Shown here: positions 54,199 to 62,668 of the stretch, in pieces
How the letters are laid out: each line of letters begins with the position of its first letter
Position numbering within the stretch: position 1 is the stretch's first letter
Assembly (NCBI GenBank): GCA_002257025.1
Contig: NCHA01000020.1
Span: forward strand, 1 to 64,000
DNA: 64,000 nt
Reading direction: 5' to 3'
From: Sphingobacteriales bacterium 16-39-50
Lineage (GTDB): Bacteria; Bacteroidota; Bacteroidia; Sphingobacteriales; Sphingobacteriaceae
The notes under the pieces: model-generated
The model's database searches: none
What the model saw: the letters and a program-made list of their open reading frames with translations, nothing else
What the model was told of the DNA's origin: nothing
Program-made: the position numbers and the translations under genes

Positions 54199-54366
54199 AT
54201 GGAAGAACATTATATTATTGAATACCTGAATTGCAAAAAGAATTTCCAGAAGGACTCTGTGCAATTCCAAGGTCCATGTGCCTTCGAGAAAGCGGTAGCA
54301 TGGGGAAAGGAGAATTTGGAAAACTTCAACCTGGATATGATTAAGGTTGTTTCCAAAAATACATAA
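54199..54366 (+). CDS. Small conserved mobile-element protein (55 aa), paralogue of 18538
   Basis: 55 residues from the ATG at 54199 (MEEHYIIEYLNCKKNFQKDS). Close to 80 percent identical to the 57-residue product at 18538-18711 in element A. It lies between the beta-prime/gamma repeats and the type IIG enzyme. Conservation between two different elements argues for a real and shared function, unknown at present. Confidence 0.75.
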   Translation: MEEHYIIEYLNCKKNFQKDSVQFQGPCAFEKAVAWGKENLENFNLDMIKVVSKNT

Positions 54367-54532
54367 AATAGAGAAATTGTAGATCTAAAGTCCCCCGTTT
54401 AAACTTCCATATAATCAGAACCTTCTGGAAAATAAAGCCAAAATTTTATTCTTTAGTGTAGTATAAAGCAAGCACTATTTTAAAAATATCTAAATTGTCA
54501 CATAACAATTTGATTTTTAGTAATATTGATTT

Positions 54533-57500
54533 ATGACCATCCAATCGTATATTGATACTTTAAATCTACGTTACAAAACCGGAATAAGCAGAGAACATAC
54601 CTATAGAGGTGATTTGCAAACTCTGTTAATGAGCTTACTCCCTGACATTCTGGTTACCAATGAACCTGCCAGAGTAGCATGTGGAGCACCTGATTACATG
54701 CTTACCCGCAAAGATGTTCCGGTAGGATATATTGAAGCAAAAGATATTGGTGTTGATTTACATGCAAAAATACTAAAAGAACAATTTGACCGCTATAAAG
54801 CTGGATTACCCAATCTAATATTAACAGATTACCTTGAATTCCATTTTTATAAATCCACTGTCTTTTCAACAAGCATAGCCATTGCTAGAATTGAAAATGG
54901 CAACATTGTTCCTCTTGAAAATAACTTTGCTGCATTTGAGGGCTTAATTAAGAATTTCGCCCAAACTGTATCCCAGACCATTAAAAGTCCAACCAAACTG
55001 GCTGAAATGATGGCTGGCAAGGCAAAACTAATGGCTCACATCATTGAGAATTCTCTAAATTTTGATGATGAAAACGATACCCGCAGCAGCTTAAAAAAGC
55101 AAATGCTTTCATTTAAGCAGATGCTTATCCATGACATTGATAATAAAGCCTTCTCAGATATTTATGCTCAGACAATCGCTTATGGGATGTTTGCAGCAAG
55201 ATACCATGATCCTACCCTTCCAACTTTTAGCAGACAGGAAGCTGCAACCTTAATTCCAAAGTCCAACCCATTTCTCAGGAAGTTATTTCAGGATATAGCA
55301 GGATATGATTTGGATGACCGTTTAGTCTGGATTGTTGATGAATTGGTTAATATATTTCTGGCGACTGATGTTGCAGACATTATGCGCAACTTTGGTAAGA
55401 GTACTAAACAAGAAGATCCTGTAGTACATTTTTATGAGACCTTCCTTGCAGCTTACAATCCTGCATTACGTAAAGCAAGAGGAGTTTGGTATACCCCACA
55501 ACCAGTAGTAAATTTTATAGTCCGGGCTGTTGATGATATTTTAAAAACTGAATTTAACCTTCCACAAGGTTTGGCAGATACTACCAAAATAAAAGCTACC
55601 AGTAAGCATGTTACAAAATCTACTACTGACCAGAGATCCAAACTAAAAGAGGTTCTCCTTGAACAGGAAGTACATAAAGTGCAGATTTTAGATCCTGCTA
55701 CAGGAACTGGAACATTCCTAGCTGAAGTAGTACGGCATATTTATAAAAACTTTGAAGGTCAACAGGGAATCTGGAGTAACTATGTGAATCAGCATTTAAT
55801 CCCAAGGTTAAATGGTTTTGAGCTATTAATGGCAAGTTATGCAATGGCACATCTTAAAATGGATATGCTTTTAACTGAAACAGGATACAAGGCCACAACA
55901 GATCAGAGATTCCGAATTTTCTTAACAAATAGTCTAGAGGAAGCACATCCTGATACTGGTACTTTATTTAGTTCATGGTTGAGTGACGAAGCAGATCAGG
56001 CTAATGCCGTAAAAAGAGATACTCCAGTAATGTGTGTAATTGGGAATCCTCCATATTCAGTTAGTAGCTCAAACAAAAATATCTGGATACAAAATTTAAT
56101 TGAAATCTATAAAGCCAATCTGAACGAGAGAAAAATAAATATTGATGATGATTACATTAAGTTTATTCGTTACGGTCAGCATTTTATTGATAAAAATGGA
56201 AGTGGAGTTTTGGCTTATATATCAAATAATAGCTTCATAGATGGCGTAACACACAGGCAAATGCGTCATAGTTTATTGTCAAGTTTTGATAAACTTTACA
56301 TATTAGACTTGCATGGAAATTCCAAAAAAAAGGAAGTTTGCTCTGATGGTTCTGCAGACCAAAACGTATTTGACATTATGCAAGGTGTTTCAATTAATAT
56401 TTTTATTAAGACAGACCAAAAGAAAAAAAGTGAGTTAGGAAAAGTCTTTAGTTATGACTTGCAAGGCAAAAGGGAAATGAAATACAAAGTTTTATTGGAG
56501 AATTCCATTAGAAGTATAAAATGGAAACAACTTCAATATAAAGAGCCATATTATTTTTTCGTACCTAAAAATTTTGATGAGGAAGAAAATTATAATATGG
56601 GCTTTAAAGTAAATGAACTTCTGTTAAATAACAATACAGGTATACAAACAAAATGCGATGAACTTTCCATTCAATTTGAACAATCAAAATTGAGAGAAGT
56701 TGTGGATAATTTTAAATCATTAGACCTTGACGTTTTAAAAAAGAAATATCCAAATAAGACTGATTCAAGTGGTTGGAACTTTAAAGATGCAGTAAATGAC
56801 CTGAAACAAAACAAGATTCATTACACCAAAATTCTTTACAGGCCATTCGATATTAGGTTTACCCTTTATACAGGAAAAAGCAGTGGTTTTATTGGCAGGC
56901 CAAGGACAACCACTATGTCCCATATGGTAAATGGTAACAACCTTGGCTTAATAACCCTTCGTATAAATGGTGAATTATCAGAGTATGTTTGTTTGATTAC
57001 TGACCACATTGTTGAGAAAGGTAGTTTACCTAAAGGTAACTATTCATTATTCCCACTTTATCTCTATACACCAACTGATGGGCAACAAACTATTGATGAA
57101 ACAGCTGAACGAACCCCAAATCTAAACATTAGCATTGTCAAACAGATAGCTGAGAAAATGGCAATCCAATTCACTAAGGAAAAGGAAACCTTTAAAGACA
57201 CCTTTGCCCCCATCGATATTTTAGACTACATTTATTCGGTTTTACATTCACCAAGCTATCGTGAAAAGTACAAAGAATTCCTTAAAATTGACTTCCCACG
57301 AGTCCCATATCCTGAGAACAAAGATATTTTCTGGAAACTAGTAGAAATTGGAAGCAAACTAAGGCAAATCCATTTATTAAAAAGTCCAGAGGTTAATAAA
57401 TACATAACACAATATCCCATTGATGGAGATAACATTGTAACCAAAATCAAATTTGAGGAGAATTACGAAATCATTAATGGAGATACCATCACTCACATTG

Positions 57501-57739
57501 AACCAGTTTATCCAATGGGTAGGGTTTATATTAATGATACGCAATATTTCCAGATGGTTCCTGAAGTGGCTTGGAATTTTTATATTGGAGGATACCAACC
57601 TGCTCAGAAATGGTTAAAAGACCGTAAGGGAAGGGAATTGAGTTTTGAAGATATTTTACATTATCAGAAGATAATTGTGGCATTGAAAAGGACTGATGAG
57701 CTGATGAAGGAGATTGATAAAGTTTTTACAATTGCCTAA
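54533..57739 (+). CDS. Type IIG / type ISP-like restriction-modification enzyme
   Basis: 1068 residues. The PD-(D/E)xK nuclease is N-terminal (GAPDYMLTRKDVPVGYIEAK: Asp54, Glu68, Lys70). Adenine-N6 methyltransferase motif I is LDPATGTGTFL (about 385) and motif IV is NPPY (about 505); a long C-terminal target recognition domain follows, with the GGYQPAQKWLKDRKGRELSF segment typical of type ISP C-termini. There is no SF2 translocase domain, so type IIG rather than true ISP. It is self-contained defence cargo, flanked on both sides by beta-prime plus gamma repeats with the 55-residue gene. Confidence 0.9.
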   Translation: MTIQSYIDTLNLRYKTGISREHTYRGDLQTLLMSLLPDILVTNEPARVACGAPDYMLTRKDVPVGYIEAKDIGVDLHAKILKEQFDRYKAGLPNLILTDYLEFHFYKSTVFSTSIAIARIENGNIVPLENNFAAFEGLIKNFAQTVSQTIKSPTKLAEMMAGKAKLMAHIIENSLNFDDENDTRSSLKKQMLSFKQMLIHDIDNKAFSDIYAQTIAYGMFAARYHDPTLPTFSRQEAATLIPKSNPFLRKLFQDIAGYDLDDRLVWIVDELVNIFLATDVADIMRNFGKSTKQEDPVVHFYETFLAAYNPALRKARGVWYTPQPVVNFIVRAVDDILKTEFNLPQGLADTTKIKATSKHVTKSTTDQRSKLKEVLLEQEVHKVQILDPATGTGTFLAEVVRHIYKNFEGQQGIWSNYVNQHLIPRLNGFELLMASYAMAHLKMDMLLTETGYKATTDQRFRIFLTNSLEEAHPDTGTLFSSWLSDEADQANAVKRDTPVMCVIGNPPYSVSSSNKNIWIQNLIEIYKANLNERKINIDDDYIKFIRYGQHFIDKNGSGVLAYISNNSFIDGVTHRQMRHSLLSSFDKLYILDLHGNSKKKEVCSDGSADQNVFDIMQGVSINIFIKTDQKKKSELGKVFSYDLQGKREMKYKVLLENSIRSIKWKQLQYKEPYYFFVPKNFDEEENYNMGFKVNELLLNNNTGIQTKCDELSIQFEQSKLREVVDNFKSLDLDVLKKKYPNKTDSSGWNFKDAVNDLKQNKIHYTKILYRPFDIRFTLYTGKSSGFIGRPRTTTMSHMVNGNNLGLITLRINGELSEYVCLITDHIVEKGSLPKGNYSLFPLYLYTPTDGQQTIDETAERTPNLNISIVKQIAEKMAIQFTKEKETFKDTFAPIDILDYIYSVLHSPSYREKYKEFLKIDFPRVPYPENKDIFWKLVEIGSKLRQIHLLKSPEVNKYITQYPIDGDNIVTKIKFEENYEIINGDTITHIEPVYPMGRVYINDTQYFQMVPEVAWNFYIGGYQPAQKWLKDRKGRELSFEDILHYQKIIVALKRTDELMKEIDKVFTIA

Positions 57740-57866
57740 TTATTATATAGCCTTGGATAAAACTAAAATGAACTTTCATAACACTATAATTAATGGTGTC
57801 TTTTAAATTTCAAGCTACAGGTGCAATTTTTTTACAACAAAGGTAACGGCATTAAAAGCTTGATAT

Positions 57867-57907
57867 GTACCACTTACTTTCCTATAAATTAAAAATTTAA
57901 ATGGCAC
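57867..57907. repeat. Palindromic repeat beta-prime, copy 2
   Basis: GTACCACTTACTTT with a weaker right arm AAATGGCAC, 41 bases, 128 bases past the type IIG stop codon. Confidence 0.6.
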
Positions 57908-57942
57908 ATGATTGACTAGTGGCCTAGACACTAGTGTAATAT

Positions 57943-57993
57943 TTCTCACCTAACCATATATATTCTTATAATTTAGTATAACTCAAGTGAGAA
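57943..57993. repeat. Palindromic repeat gamma, copy 3
   Basis: TTCTCACCTAA ... CTCAAGTGAGAA, 51 bases, matching copy 2 at 54011 closely. Confidence 0.7.
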
Positions 57994-58178
57994 TTCTGAG
58001 TAAACATTTTCAGAAGACACACCAAATCACCCCGTTTTCAGCATTTTCTAGCTGAATCTTTTTTATCATATATATTAATATAGCTTTTATTGAATTAAAG
58101 CTTCTCTCCCGGTCAATTCTAAATAGACCAAAATCTGCTATTCAGCACAATTAATTATTCATTTATTAAACCAATTTT

Positions 58179-58643
58179 ATGAAACAGACAGAAATGAACT
58201 GCTTTCCTGTACAGGAGTTACAAGTAACTTACAAACAAAAATTTAAGCCATCAGACAGACCAAAAATAACCTGTTCAAATGACAGCTTTAGAGTCCTTTT
58301 AAGCGTATGGAATTTAGAAACTATAGGATTTATTGAGTCATTCAAAATCTTGCTTCTGAACCGAGCTCACAGGGTAATTGGAGTCTATGAAGTGTCATCT
58401 GGAGGTATCTGTGGCACTGTTGCAGATCCAAGAGTAATATTTGCAGTTGCAATAAAAAGCTGTGCAACATCCATCATATTAGCTCATAACCATCCAAGTG
58501 GAAATTTAACTCCGAGTGAAGCTGATCTTCAGTTAACCAGTAAAATACGGCAAGGGGGAATGTTACTGGATATTATGGTTTTGGACCATCTGATACTATC
58601 AGAAAATGGCTATTACAGCTTTGCTGATGAAGGATTGATATAG
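58179..58643 (+). CDS. radC: RadC-like JAB/MPN domain protein
   Basis: 154 residues. The MPN domain has LAHNHPSGN and SEAD metal ligands (H-x-H-x10-D), preceded by LLNRAHRVIGVYEVSSGG. It is 40 residues longer at the N-terminus than the element A copy (18790-19134), without the helix-hairpin-helix of chromosomal RadC. Common mobile-element gene; biochemical role unsettled. Confidence 0.88.
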   Translation: MKQTEMNCFPVQELQVTYKQKFKPSDRPKITCSNDSFRVLLSVWNLETIGFIESFKILLLNRAHRVIGVYEVSSGGICGTVADPRVIFAVAIKSCATSIILAHNHPSGNLTPSEADLQLTSKIRQGGMLLDIMVLDHLILSENGYYSFADEGLI

Positions 58644-58648
58644 GAAAC

Positions 58649-58867
58649 TCACTTTGCCAGATAATATAGTAGATCCTTGAAAATTGCTGCCAAGGTGGAT
58701 TCAAAAGGAACTGGAACGTCCATTAAAATTCCAGAAATGATTATTAGACTCAACAGAATAATCTTTGGATGATTGAAGTAATGGAATAAAAAGCCTTTCC
58801 ATAGTGCTTTAAGTATATTCCCATTCCCAAGTTTATCTATTTCCTTAAAACTTACCTTATTTACCAT
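58649..58867 (-). CDS. Small hypothetical membrane protein (72 aa)
   Basis: 72 residues with one hydrophobic segment (PKIILLSLIIISGILMDVPV, about 34-53) and a charged N-terminus. Convergent with radC (five bases between stops). No family recognised; the coding status is uncertain. Confidence 0.4.
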   Translation of the reverse strand: MVNKVSFKEIDKLGNGNILKALWKGFLFHYFNHPKIILLSLIIISGILMDVPVPFESTLAAIFKDLLYYLAK

Positions 58868-59040
58868 CCTTCCTTTTACTGTTAGTGTATTGAACTCGAC
58901 TTTTTTTCAGTTTAACATTTGCACAAAGGTAATTCATGTAACACTCGTTATTTTGAATGGTATTTTGGAAGGTGTTTTATGCCTTCACCAATTCTGTTGA
59001 ACATAATGAGGGGTGGTGTTGGTAATGCTGAATTAAGCTT

Positions 59041-59082
59041 GTTCCACTTTGTTTCCTAATAAATAATAAAAGTAAGTGGTAC
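59041..59082. repeat. Palindromic repeat beta-prime, copy 3
   Basis: GTTCCACTTTGTTTC ... AAAGTAAGTGGTAC, 42 bases; the right arm is identical to that of copy 1. Confidence 0.65.
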
Positions 59083-59119
59083 ATGAATTAAGAGTCTTAC
59101 TTAAATTAGTGGCTAACAG

Positions 59120-59710
59120 CTATAATTCCCTCTCTTCAGGTAAAAGGTATGGTAAATTGAGGAACTTAAATAAATCTTCCTCCTCATAAAATTCCATAGT
59201 GGTTTTACCACCATAGTCATTTCTAATCTCATTTGTAGAATATAGGATTCCATCTTTGCTTTCCCATCCCATTTTTGACCATGTGGATGCTAAAACTTCA
59301 TGACTAAATTTAGCAGAACCAGTTCTTATGGCAAACTGTAGTCCCCAAGTTTTCTCTTCAACCAAGAATAAATCAATTTTGATTCCTTGTGGAAGCATCC
59401 TCTGAGTGTACTTACACTTAGGTCCTAAATGACCTTTGACTATTTGCCATTGATCCACTATAGTGGCAATTCCTGTTTGAAACAACCCAACTTCATAAGG
59501 AGTGGGTATTGCAACTATTTCAATATCCTTGACTGTTTCTTTTCTTCTCCGGATACTACCTGCGATCTCAGCTCTAATACAATGAGGCCTTAGCTGCTCT
59601 AATATATTTTCAGCAACTTCCTGAGCATAAATTAAAGGAAACCGAGTTTCTTCTTGTTGTTCACCTCTATCATCGTCACCAGCGAGATTTGATTTATGAG
59701 TGTCGGTCAT
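59120..59710 (-). CDS. DNA polymerase beta-like nucleotidyltransferase domain protein
   Basis: 196 residues matching the Pol X palm/fingers: AGSIRRRKETVKDIEIVAIP carries the GSxRR and DxE metal-binding part (Asp-x-Glu about residues 63-65), KIDLFLVEE supplies the third acidic residue, and TGSAKFSH is the thumb motif. The N-terminal 8-kDa helix-hairpin-helix part and the PHP domain of bacterial PolX are missing. A stand-alone version like this could be a repair polymerase or a nucleotidyltransferase toxin component. A small HTH gene lies 25 bases upstream on the same strand. Confidence 0.8.
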   Translation of the reverse strand: MTDTHKSNLAGDDDRGEQQEETRFPLIYAQEVAENILEQLRPHCIRAEIAGSIRRRKETVKDIEIVAIPTPYEVGLFQTGIATIVDQWQIVKGHLGPKCKYTQRMLPQGIKIDLFLVEEKTWGLQFAIRTGSAKFSHEVLASTWSKMGWESKDGILYSTNEIRNDYGGKTTMEFYEEEDLFKFLNLPYLLPEEREL

Positions 59711-59735
59711 TCAGGATATTATTTACAATTGGATA

Positions 59736-59966
59736 TTAATGGTTGAATTCAAATAAATCTTTCAAAGGGATTCCAAGCCCCTTAGCTATTGCAGAAGCAG
59801 TACTTATTGTTGGGTTTACTTCTCCGAGCTCAACATAAGATAGTTGTCTGTAATCAATTCCTGAGAGTTCTGCCAGCTTTTCCATGGATAGCTTCCTCTC
59901 AGTCCTCAACAGCCTAACCTTTTTTCCAAAGGCATTTATCAGCTCTTTATCCCTAGTATTAATCAC
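59736..59966 (-). CDS. XRE-family HTH regulator (76 aa)
   Basis: 76 residues, a single Cro/C1-type HTH: FGKKVRLLRTERKLSMEKLA, ELSGIDYRQLSYVELGEVNP, TISTASAIAKGLGIPLKDLF. Likely a dimeric repressor. It is immediately upstream of, and co-directional with, the Pol-beta-like gene, so it probably controls that unit and itself. Confidence 0.85.
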   Translation of the reverse strand: MINTRDKELINAFGKKVRLLRTERKLSMEKLAELSGIDYRQLSYVELGEVNPTISTASAIAKGLGIPLKDLFEFNH

Positions 59967-60083
59967 ACCTCAAAAGAGATGCATTTATAATTTCTATGTT
60001 ATGAAATACATTTCATATTTTAACAAAACATCATTAGATTTATTTATCTCTTTTAAGTCAAAATCTATCCTAAAACCTATTAT

Positions 60084-60605
60084 ATGAATAGAATAATTGT
60101 AATACTTCAAATATTTTCAATCCTAATTATAAGCTGTAATAATAAGTCAATTGAGTTTGAAGGGGAAGACTCTGTAGCTGTACTCGATAATGACACTTCT
60201 ACTATAGTTCCAATAGCCCCAAATGAAGTCGATACGCTATTAGGGTCAATAAATTCACAACCAACACTAATCTTAGAAAACCAATATGAATATTTGCTCA
60301 ATCATCTTAATAATGATCTCCAAAAGAATCCGATGAAAAATTTAGAATCTGAGGGTGTAGTTTTTCTAGAATGGAAACAGTTCTCAGGTGATAATATCCC
60401 TTTTATTTGTTATGTATCAAAAAATATAAAATCGTTTTACCTAGATGGTAAAAAAGTCCCATTCACGCCAGATAAGGAGTACTTTTTTAGACAAAACGTG
60501 AATCTATATATAGGATACAACCGCATTCCTGTTAAGTTAATTAATAAGTCAGGAAAAGTGCTCGATACATATATAGAAATTAATATGGAGAGAACTAGTA
60601 AATAA
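60084..60605 (+). CDS. Putative lipoprotein (173 aa)
   Basis: 173 residues with a lipoprotein signal (MNRIIVILQIFSILIISCNN, lipobox IISC). The mature part is acidic near the N-terminus and ends with a small beta domain (VNLYIGYNRIPVKLINKSGK). Followed 17 bases later by another exported protein, probably the same transcript. Function unknown. Confidence 0.65.
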   Translation: MNRIIVILQIFSILIISCNNKSIEFEGEDSVAVLDNDTSTIVPIAPNEVDTLLGSINSQPTLILENQYEYLLNHLNNDLQKNPMKNLESEGVVFLEWKQFSGDNIPFICYVSKNIKSFYLDGKKVPFTPDKEYFFRQNVNLYIGYNRIPVKLINKSGKVLDTYIEINMERTSK

Positions 60606-60622
60606 TATCTAACTCAAAAATC

Positions 60623-61102
60623 ATGAAAAAAATAATTATTACACTTTTAATTATTGTTGCTATTGTAGTAAAATCTCAAGCACAAAATTATATAGGAAAA
60701 AATTGGATTCAGGTCCAATACTTATTAGCAGCAAAGAAGGCATCAAATGAAAACCTTTTTGTGGAAACTCTAAGATGGGATTCAATAAATAAGGCTTTTG
60801 AAACAATAAACCTTGCTGAGAGAACTTCAGATCGTCTATGGGTGTTAATATCCACAGAATTTGATACTAAAGGAGTATGTTATATTGAAACTTACTCTGA
60901 TTTTCAGTCCAAATTAACTGCAAAAAGCTTCGCTGAAAACTTATTTACTGGATTTAAGTTAGTTTATTCATCTTCAATAAATGATGGATTGATGGACAAA
61001 TATATAGTAATGAAAGATGGGAGGGTTTCTCCTTATATTCTAAACATTGGGTCCACAAGAGAATTACCGGAAGATATTATGGTAGCAATAATTAAGAGGT
61101 GA
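60623..61102 (+). CDS. Secreted hypothetical protein (159 aa)
   Basis: 159 residues with signal peptide MKKIIITLLIIVAIVVKSQA, cleavage before QNYIGKNW. The mature part has a helix-strand pattern (AFETINLAERTSDRLWVLIS) and a Cys in GVCYIETYSD. No family recognised. Second gene of the 60084-61102 pair. Confidence 0.65.
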   Translation: MKKIIITLLIIVAIVVKSQAQNYIGKNWIQVQYLLAAKKASNENLFVETLRWDSINKAFETINLAERTSDRLWVLISTEFDTKGVCYIETYSDFQSKLTAKSFAENLFTGFKLVYSSSINDGLMDKYIVMKDGRVSPYILNIGSTRELPEDIMVAIIKR

Positions 61103-61240
61103 CCTAAATGAATCTGAAAACTCAATTATTAGTACCTATTATTTCAAGTAATTAATTCAACAAAATCCTCTTTTAAGGTAGTTGAAAAGACACTTTCAGC
61201 AAAATATTTATATCTCTAAATTCTTTTTAATTAATATGTT

Positions 61241-61687
61241 ATGAAAATTATTAAAACTTCAGCCTGTATATTTTTTATTTACCTCTTTATCCCAATATTT
61301 TCGTATTGCCAAAATGGAACATATAAATGCTCTTCACAGGCATATACGACAACAGATAAATCTAAAAACAAAACCTATGCAAACAATCAAATAATTACAG
61401 TAAATATTCATGACGTTTTTGGTGGAGATATTATTTTAAATGAGCTCTCAGAAAACTTTATTTTAAAATATAATATTTTACCTAATGACAAAAAGACCTA
61501 TACAGATAAAGATGATAGAACAATAATACATACTTATTTTGCCAAATTAGTAGTAAGCAATATTGAGATGGAAGAAAGGTTTTTAGTAGGACTTGTGCAA
61601 TCTATGGATAATAATTCCCTCAATTTATGGATTTTTAGTGAAAAGCATAATTCATATAATCACTATTTTAATTTAGTTAAACTCTAA
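61241..61687 (+). CDS. Secreted hypothetical protein (148 aa)
   Basis: 148 residues with signal peptide (MKIIKTSACIFFIYLFIPIF, then SYCQ). The mature part is polar and Asn/Lys-rich (TTTDKSKNKTYANNQIITVN). No known family. Third exported protein in a row near the right end of element B. Confidence 0.6.
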   Translation: MKIIKTSACIFFIYLFIPIFSYCQNGTYKCSSQAYTTTDKSKNKTYANNQIITVNIHDVFGGDIILNELSENFILKYNILPNDKKTYTDKDDRTIIHTYFAKLVVSNIEMEERFLVGLVQSMDNNSLNLWIFSEKHNSYNHYFNLVKL

Positions 61688-61709
61688 CTTTAATACACAG
61701 ACGATAATA

Positions 61710-62072
61710 ATGTCAAGCCCATTTTCCTCAAGTTGCACCTATCATGCTGGTGAATTTTACTGTATCAGTTGTAATCATAAAACAATCATTTTCATTGATA
61801 CATCATATACACTATTTGATTTTTATTTTGAAGATAGGTTCTGCAACTCTTGTGGGCAAGAAAAAGAATATGTCTGTGATGGAACTTTAATACTTAGATA
61901 TGACTGGCCTGATGCAGATGATGATCCTTGGCAATTACAAGGTGCATATGTTCCTGAGGAATTAAAGTATTGTACTGATTGCAGGGATGAGGTGCCTATT
62001 TCAGAGGATTGGAAGAAACTTATTGTTGGTTGCAGTCAGTGTGATGGTGATATGAAATATTTATATGAATAG
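61710..62072 (+). CDS. Zinc-ribbon-like protein (120 aa)
   Basis: 120 residues with four Cys-x2-Cys pairs: CISCNHK (about 18), CNSCGQ (about 46), CTDC (about 91) and CSQC (about 109), so two zinc ribbons are likely. The rest is acidic (YDWPDADDDPWQLQ). Last gene before the right end of element B. Probably a nucleic-acid- or protein-binding accessory. Confidence 0.6.
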   Translation: MSSPFSSSCTYHAGEFYCISCNHKTIIFIDTSYTLFDFYFEDRFCNSCGQEKEYVCDGTLILRYDWPDADDDPWQLQGAYVPEELKYCTDCRDEVPISEDWKKLIVGCSQCDGDMKYLYE

Positions 62073-62145
62073 TATATTATATATCCATTTATAATATATA
62101 CAATAAGGATAGATGGATAAAACTTAATTTTTTAACAGGTTACCT

Positions 62146-62165
62146 GATTGTACATAGTGTGTACA
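62146..62165. promoter_or_regulatory. Arm-type integrase site, right end of element B
   Basis: GATTGTACATAGTGTGTACA; the first 13 bases equal those at 45476. It lies 57 bases inside the right att repeat. Confidence 0.6.
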
Positions 62166-62221
62166 GAAGTATTAAGGAGAGGAAAAAGTTAGATTCTTGT
62201 GGTTTTAAGGGTGATTTTACA

Positions 62222-62265
62222 CTGCTTGTAAGGCAGGTGCTCTGAACCAGCTGAGCTAATCTCCC
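62222..62265 (-). pseudogene. Stranded 5' half of the original tRNA-Val (attR of element B)
   Basis: 44 bases identical to the anticodon arm, D arm and 5' acceptor strand of the intact tRNA at 45238-45312. The homology continues through the promoter to 62354. The T arm and 3' acceptor are missing, replaced by element B sequence. With the 3' piece at 18421-18450 it accounts for all but two bases of the tRNA gene. Confidence 0.9.
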
Positions 62266-62453
62266 GCTTTGGGACTGCAAATATAGGAGTAGAGAGGCTA
62301 TTTGCAAAATTAATTTGCAAATTTGTTTAATTGCCTTGAAAAGAGGTATTTGCACCACTATAGAAGTCTTATTCTCGTTTTAATTTAGATTATTGTTGTA
62401 TAATCGAAATACGATTCATCCTATAATACTTAGGCTGATAGTGCAATGATGGT

Positions 62454-62613
62454 AATCCCAAAAATCAAATAAATCACAGTTCAGACAATTAATTAAAAAC
62501 TGTCGGGATTAGGATTGGTAGGATTATAGGATTAGCAGGATTCGACCGTAAGAAGGGAAATCATCTAATCACAAAAATCAAATAAATCACAATTCAGACA
62601 ATTAATTAAAAAC
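62454..62613. repeat. Direct repeat pair upstream of the ars operon
   Basis: A 47-base unit at 62454-62500 recurs at 62567-62613 with two mismatches (core AAAAATCAAATAAATCACA and TTCAGACAATTAATTAAAAA). Such units are dispersed non-coding repeats; no gene fits in 62355-62668. Confidence 0.65.
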
Positions 62614-62650
62614 CAGCAATATTATTATGCAATTTGGATAATCAATCGTA

Positions 62651-62662
62651 ATATTGCAATAT
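62651..62662. promoter_or_regulatory. Putative ArsR operator
   Basis: ATATTGCAATAT is a perfect 12-base palindrome just upstream of the arsR start codon, a good candidate for the ArsR/SmtB binding site. Confidence 0.5.
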
Positions 62663-62668
62663 ACAATT

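Larger units (their letters stand above)
45269..62221. mobile_element. Integrative element B in the tRNA-Val 5' half
   Basis: About 16.95 kb bounded by a 133-base direct repeat that includes the tRNA 5' half and its promoter. The integrase lies just inside the left end. Arm-type repeats occur at 45476, 45508 and 62146. Cargo includes an SF2-like protein, DUF262/HEPN pair, type IIG enzyme, RadC, Pol-beta-like enzyme and secreted proteins. It is visibly more A/T rich than the core genes. No transfer genes recognised. Confidence 0.83.

Noticed and set aside
62140..62358. 72-codon minus-strand ORF over the right att repeat
   Set aside because: It reads through the stranded tRNA 5' half and its promoter, so it is not a gene.
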